This document shows positions 62,831 to 64,000 of a stretch of 64,000 nucleotides of DNA, piece after piece. The position numbers and the translations under genes are program-made. Source of the stretch: Lachnospiraceae bacterium (GTDB lineage: Bacteria; Bacillota; Clostridia; Lachnospirales; Lachnospiraceae). Each line of letters starts with the position of its first letter. The first letter of the stretch is position 1. Where the stretch lies: the NCBI GenBank assembly GCA_015058015.1, contig SVDM01000010.1, forward strand, positions 1-64,000. The letters are read 5' to 3'. Below the pieces are notes generated by a model. The model saw only the letters and a list, made by a program, of their open reading frames with translations, ran no database searches and was not told the origin of the DNA.

Positions 62831-64000
62831 ATGAAAAACACTGTGTTCAAAAGAAAAATATATAATGATTTAATTGAATGGAAAGAAAACCGTAGTGATA
62901 AATATGCACTTCTTATAAAAGGGGCAAGACGTGTTGGAAAATCAACTATAGCAGAAGAGTTCGCCAAAAACGAGTTCAAGTCGTATATCATGCTGGATTT
63001 TGCGCATGTCAGTAGAGAGATAATAGAATTATTTGATGATACTTATAATTTAGATTTTTTCTTTTTGCAGTTACAACAGTTAACGGGAAAGAGGCTTTAC
63101 GAGAAGGAATCAGTAATTATATTTGATGAGGTTCAGTTACTCCCTAAGGCAAGACAAGCAATTAAGTATTTGGTGGCTGATGGAAGGTATAAATATATTG
63201 AAACAGGATCTTTAATCTCCATTAAAAAGAATACAAAAGATATCTTAATTCCAAGTGAGGAACATAAGATTTCTATGTATCCCATGGATTTCGAGGAGTT
63301 CTTGTGGGCAATTGGTGATGAAATCACGGCTGGAACGATTAAAACTCTTATGAAAAATAACAAAGCAGCCGGAAATACTATGCACAGAAATCTAATGAGA
63401 ATTTTCAGATTATACATGCTTATTGGCGGTATGCCACAGGCGATTGAAACATACTTGGAAACGAATAATTTACAATCCGTAGATGTGGCAAAAAGAGAGA
63501 TTGTAGATCTCTATGAAGAAGATTTTACGAAAATTGATAGTTCGGGTTTAGCGGGTGATATATATGATGCTATACCGGCTAATTTAAGTGGAAATGCATC
63601 GAGATATGTTTTGGCTAGTGCAAGAGAAGGAGCAAGAGCTGATCAAGTTGTTGATTTGCTACCTGATATGTTGAACTCTTACACGATTAACATTGCATAT
63701 CATGCAAATAATCCAGGTGTAGGAATGTCTTTGGAAAAAGATCCCGGACGATATAAGCTTTTTACGTCGGATGTAGGGTTGTTCGTAACTCTCGCATTTA
63801 AGGATAAGAATTACACTGATAATGTTATATACAATAAGTTGCTCTCAGATAAGCTGGAGGCTAATTTAGGCTACGTATATGAAAATGTTGTAGCCCAAAT
63901 ACTGAGAGCAAAAGGCAATAATTTGTTTTACTACACAATGGAAAGTGATACATCAAACCATTTATACGAGATTGATTTTCTTACTTCGGTCGGTGATAAA
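62831..64000 (+). CDS. ATP-binding protein, AAA_14/DUF4143 type (runs off the window)
   Basis: Open from ATG 62831 (after AAAGGCGG) to the window edge, 390 codons without stop. Walker A is GARRVGKS at about residues 31-38; Walker B is VIIFDEVQLLP near 95-105; 'YIETGSLISI' fits sensor 1. 'YPMDFEEFLWAIGD' and 'LYMLIGGMPQAIETY' are hallmarks of AAA_14/DUF4143 ATPases, whose C-terminal part includes a PD-(D/E)XK-like fold ('LYEIDFLTSVGDK' is its start). Function of the family is unknown; copies are numerous and mobile in gut bacteria. It is related in concept to the DUF234-type ATPase at 2097. Confidence 0.85.
   Translation, partial: MKNTVFKRKIYNDLIEWKENRSDKYALLIKGARRVGKSTIAEEFAKNEFKSYIMLDFAHVSREIIELFDDTYNLDFFFLQLQQLTGKRLYEKESVIIFDEVQLLPKARQAIKYLVADGRYKYIETGSLISIKKNTKDILIPSEEHKISMYPMDFEEFLWAIGDEITAGTIKTLMKNNKAAGNTMHRNLMRIFRLYMLIGGMPQAIETYLETNNLQSVDVAKREIVDLYEEDFTKIDSSGLAGDIYDAIPANLSGNASRYVLASAREGARADQVVDLLPDMLNSYTINIAYHANNPGVGMSLEKDPGRYKLFTSDVGLFVTLAFKDKNYTDNVIYNKLLSDKLEANLGYVYENVVAQILRAKGNNLFYYTMESDTSNHLYEIDFLTSVGDK

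Overview
This window looks like a Lachnospiraceae-type (Clostridia, Butyrivibrio/Roseburia-like) chromosome segment. I base this on moderate GC with good AGGAGG ribosome sites, TTGACA/TATAAT promoters, a type III glutamine synthetase, an ammonium transporter fused to PII, FprA flavoprotein, DUF4364/DUF5685-like proteins, Firmicute-type GalT and a large single-chain serine dehydratase. The genus is inferred from gene content only.

Layout. 1-8.1 kb is an accessory, visibly AT-richer stretch: a 5'-broken zinc-ribbon nuclease gene, an internally deleted hipBA remnant, an ATPase with its own palindromic operator, a phosphoesterase, a lipoprotein hydrolase, a PAP2 phosphatase and an intact hipBA pair carrying the same operator as the remnant. 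8.2-17.3 kb holds small housekeeping operons: VanX-like dipeptidase, acetolactate decarboxylase, YbaK-like deacylase, a beta-helix lipoprotein, a herA-fprA-nudix operon and a DUF5685/J-protein/membrane protein operon. 17.4-21.3 kb is a chemoreceptor, histidine kinase and response regulator run.

21.3-44.5 kb is a nitrogen and glutamine supercluster: asnB, glnN, amt-PII, purF, gltBD, pyrG, carAB, a GSI-like glutamine synthetase, an ANTAR antiterminator and malic enzyme. Almost every enzyme here makes or spends glutamine or ammonia. Four leaders (asnB, glnN, amt, gltB) carry the same switch just after the predicted transcription start: a short hairpin with the hexaloop AAAGGC whose 3' half is also the 5' arm of a following terminator-like hairpin. 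The loop has A at position 1 and G at position 4, as known ANTAR targets do, and the ANTAR gene lies in the same cluster beside a glutamine synthetase. I read this as an antitermination regulon, and it is the strongest system-level observation in the window.

44.5-53.1 kb: a radical SAM protein, DUF4364 protein, rho, a hybrid histidine kinase with a two-receiver regulator, and serine dehydratase on the minus strand. 53.3-61.2 kb: a galactoside operon (galT, GH2 beta-galactosidase, an unassigned glycosyltransferase-like protein, GH36 alpha-galactosidase). 61.3-64 kb: sstT, then a 33-bp tandem repeat with a TATAAT-like core in each unit, leading into an ATPase that runs off the window.

The longest gene-free gaps hold very large nested imperfect palindromes (11.69-11.99, 25.45-25.61, 25.73-25.90, 45.50-45.79 and 45.81-45.96 kb). 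They show little common primary sequence but the same architecture: perfect helices of about 5-16 bp separated by short internal loops. No tRNA, rRNA or CRISPR array was seen.
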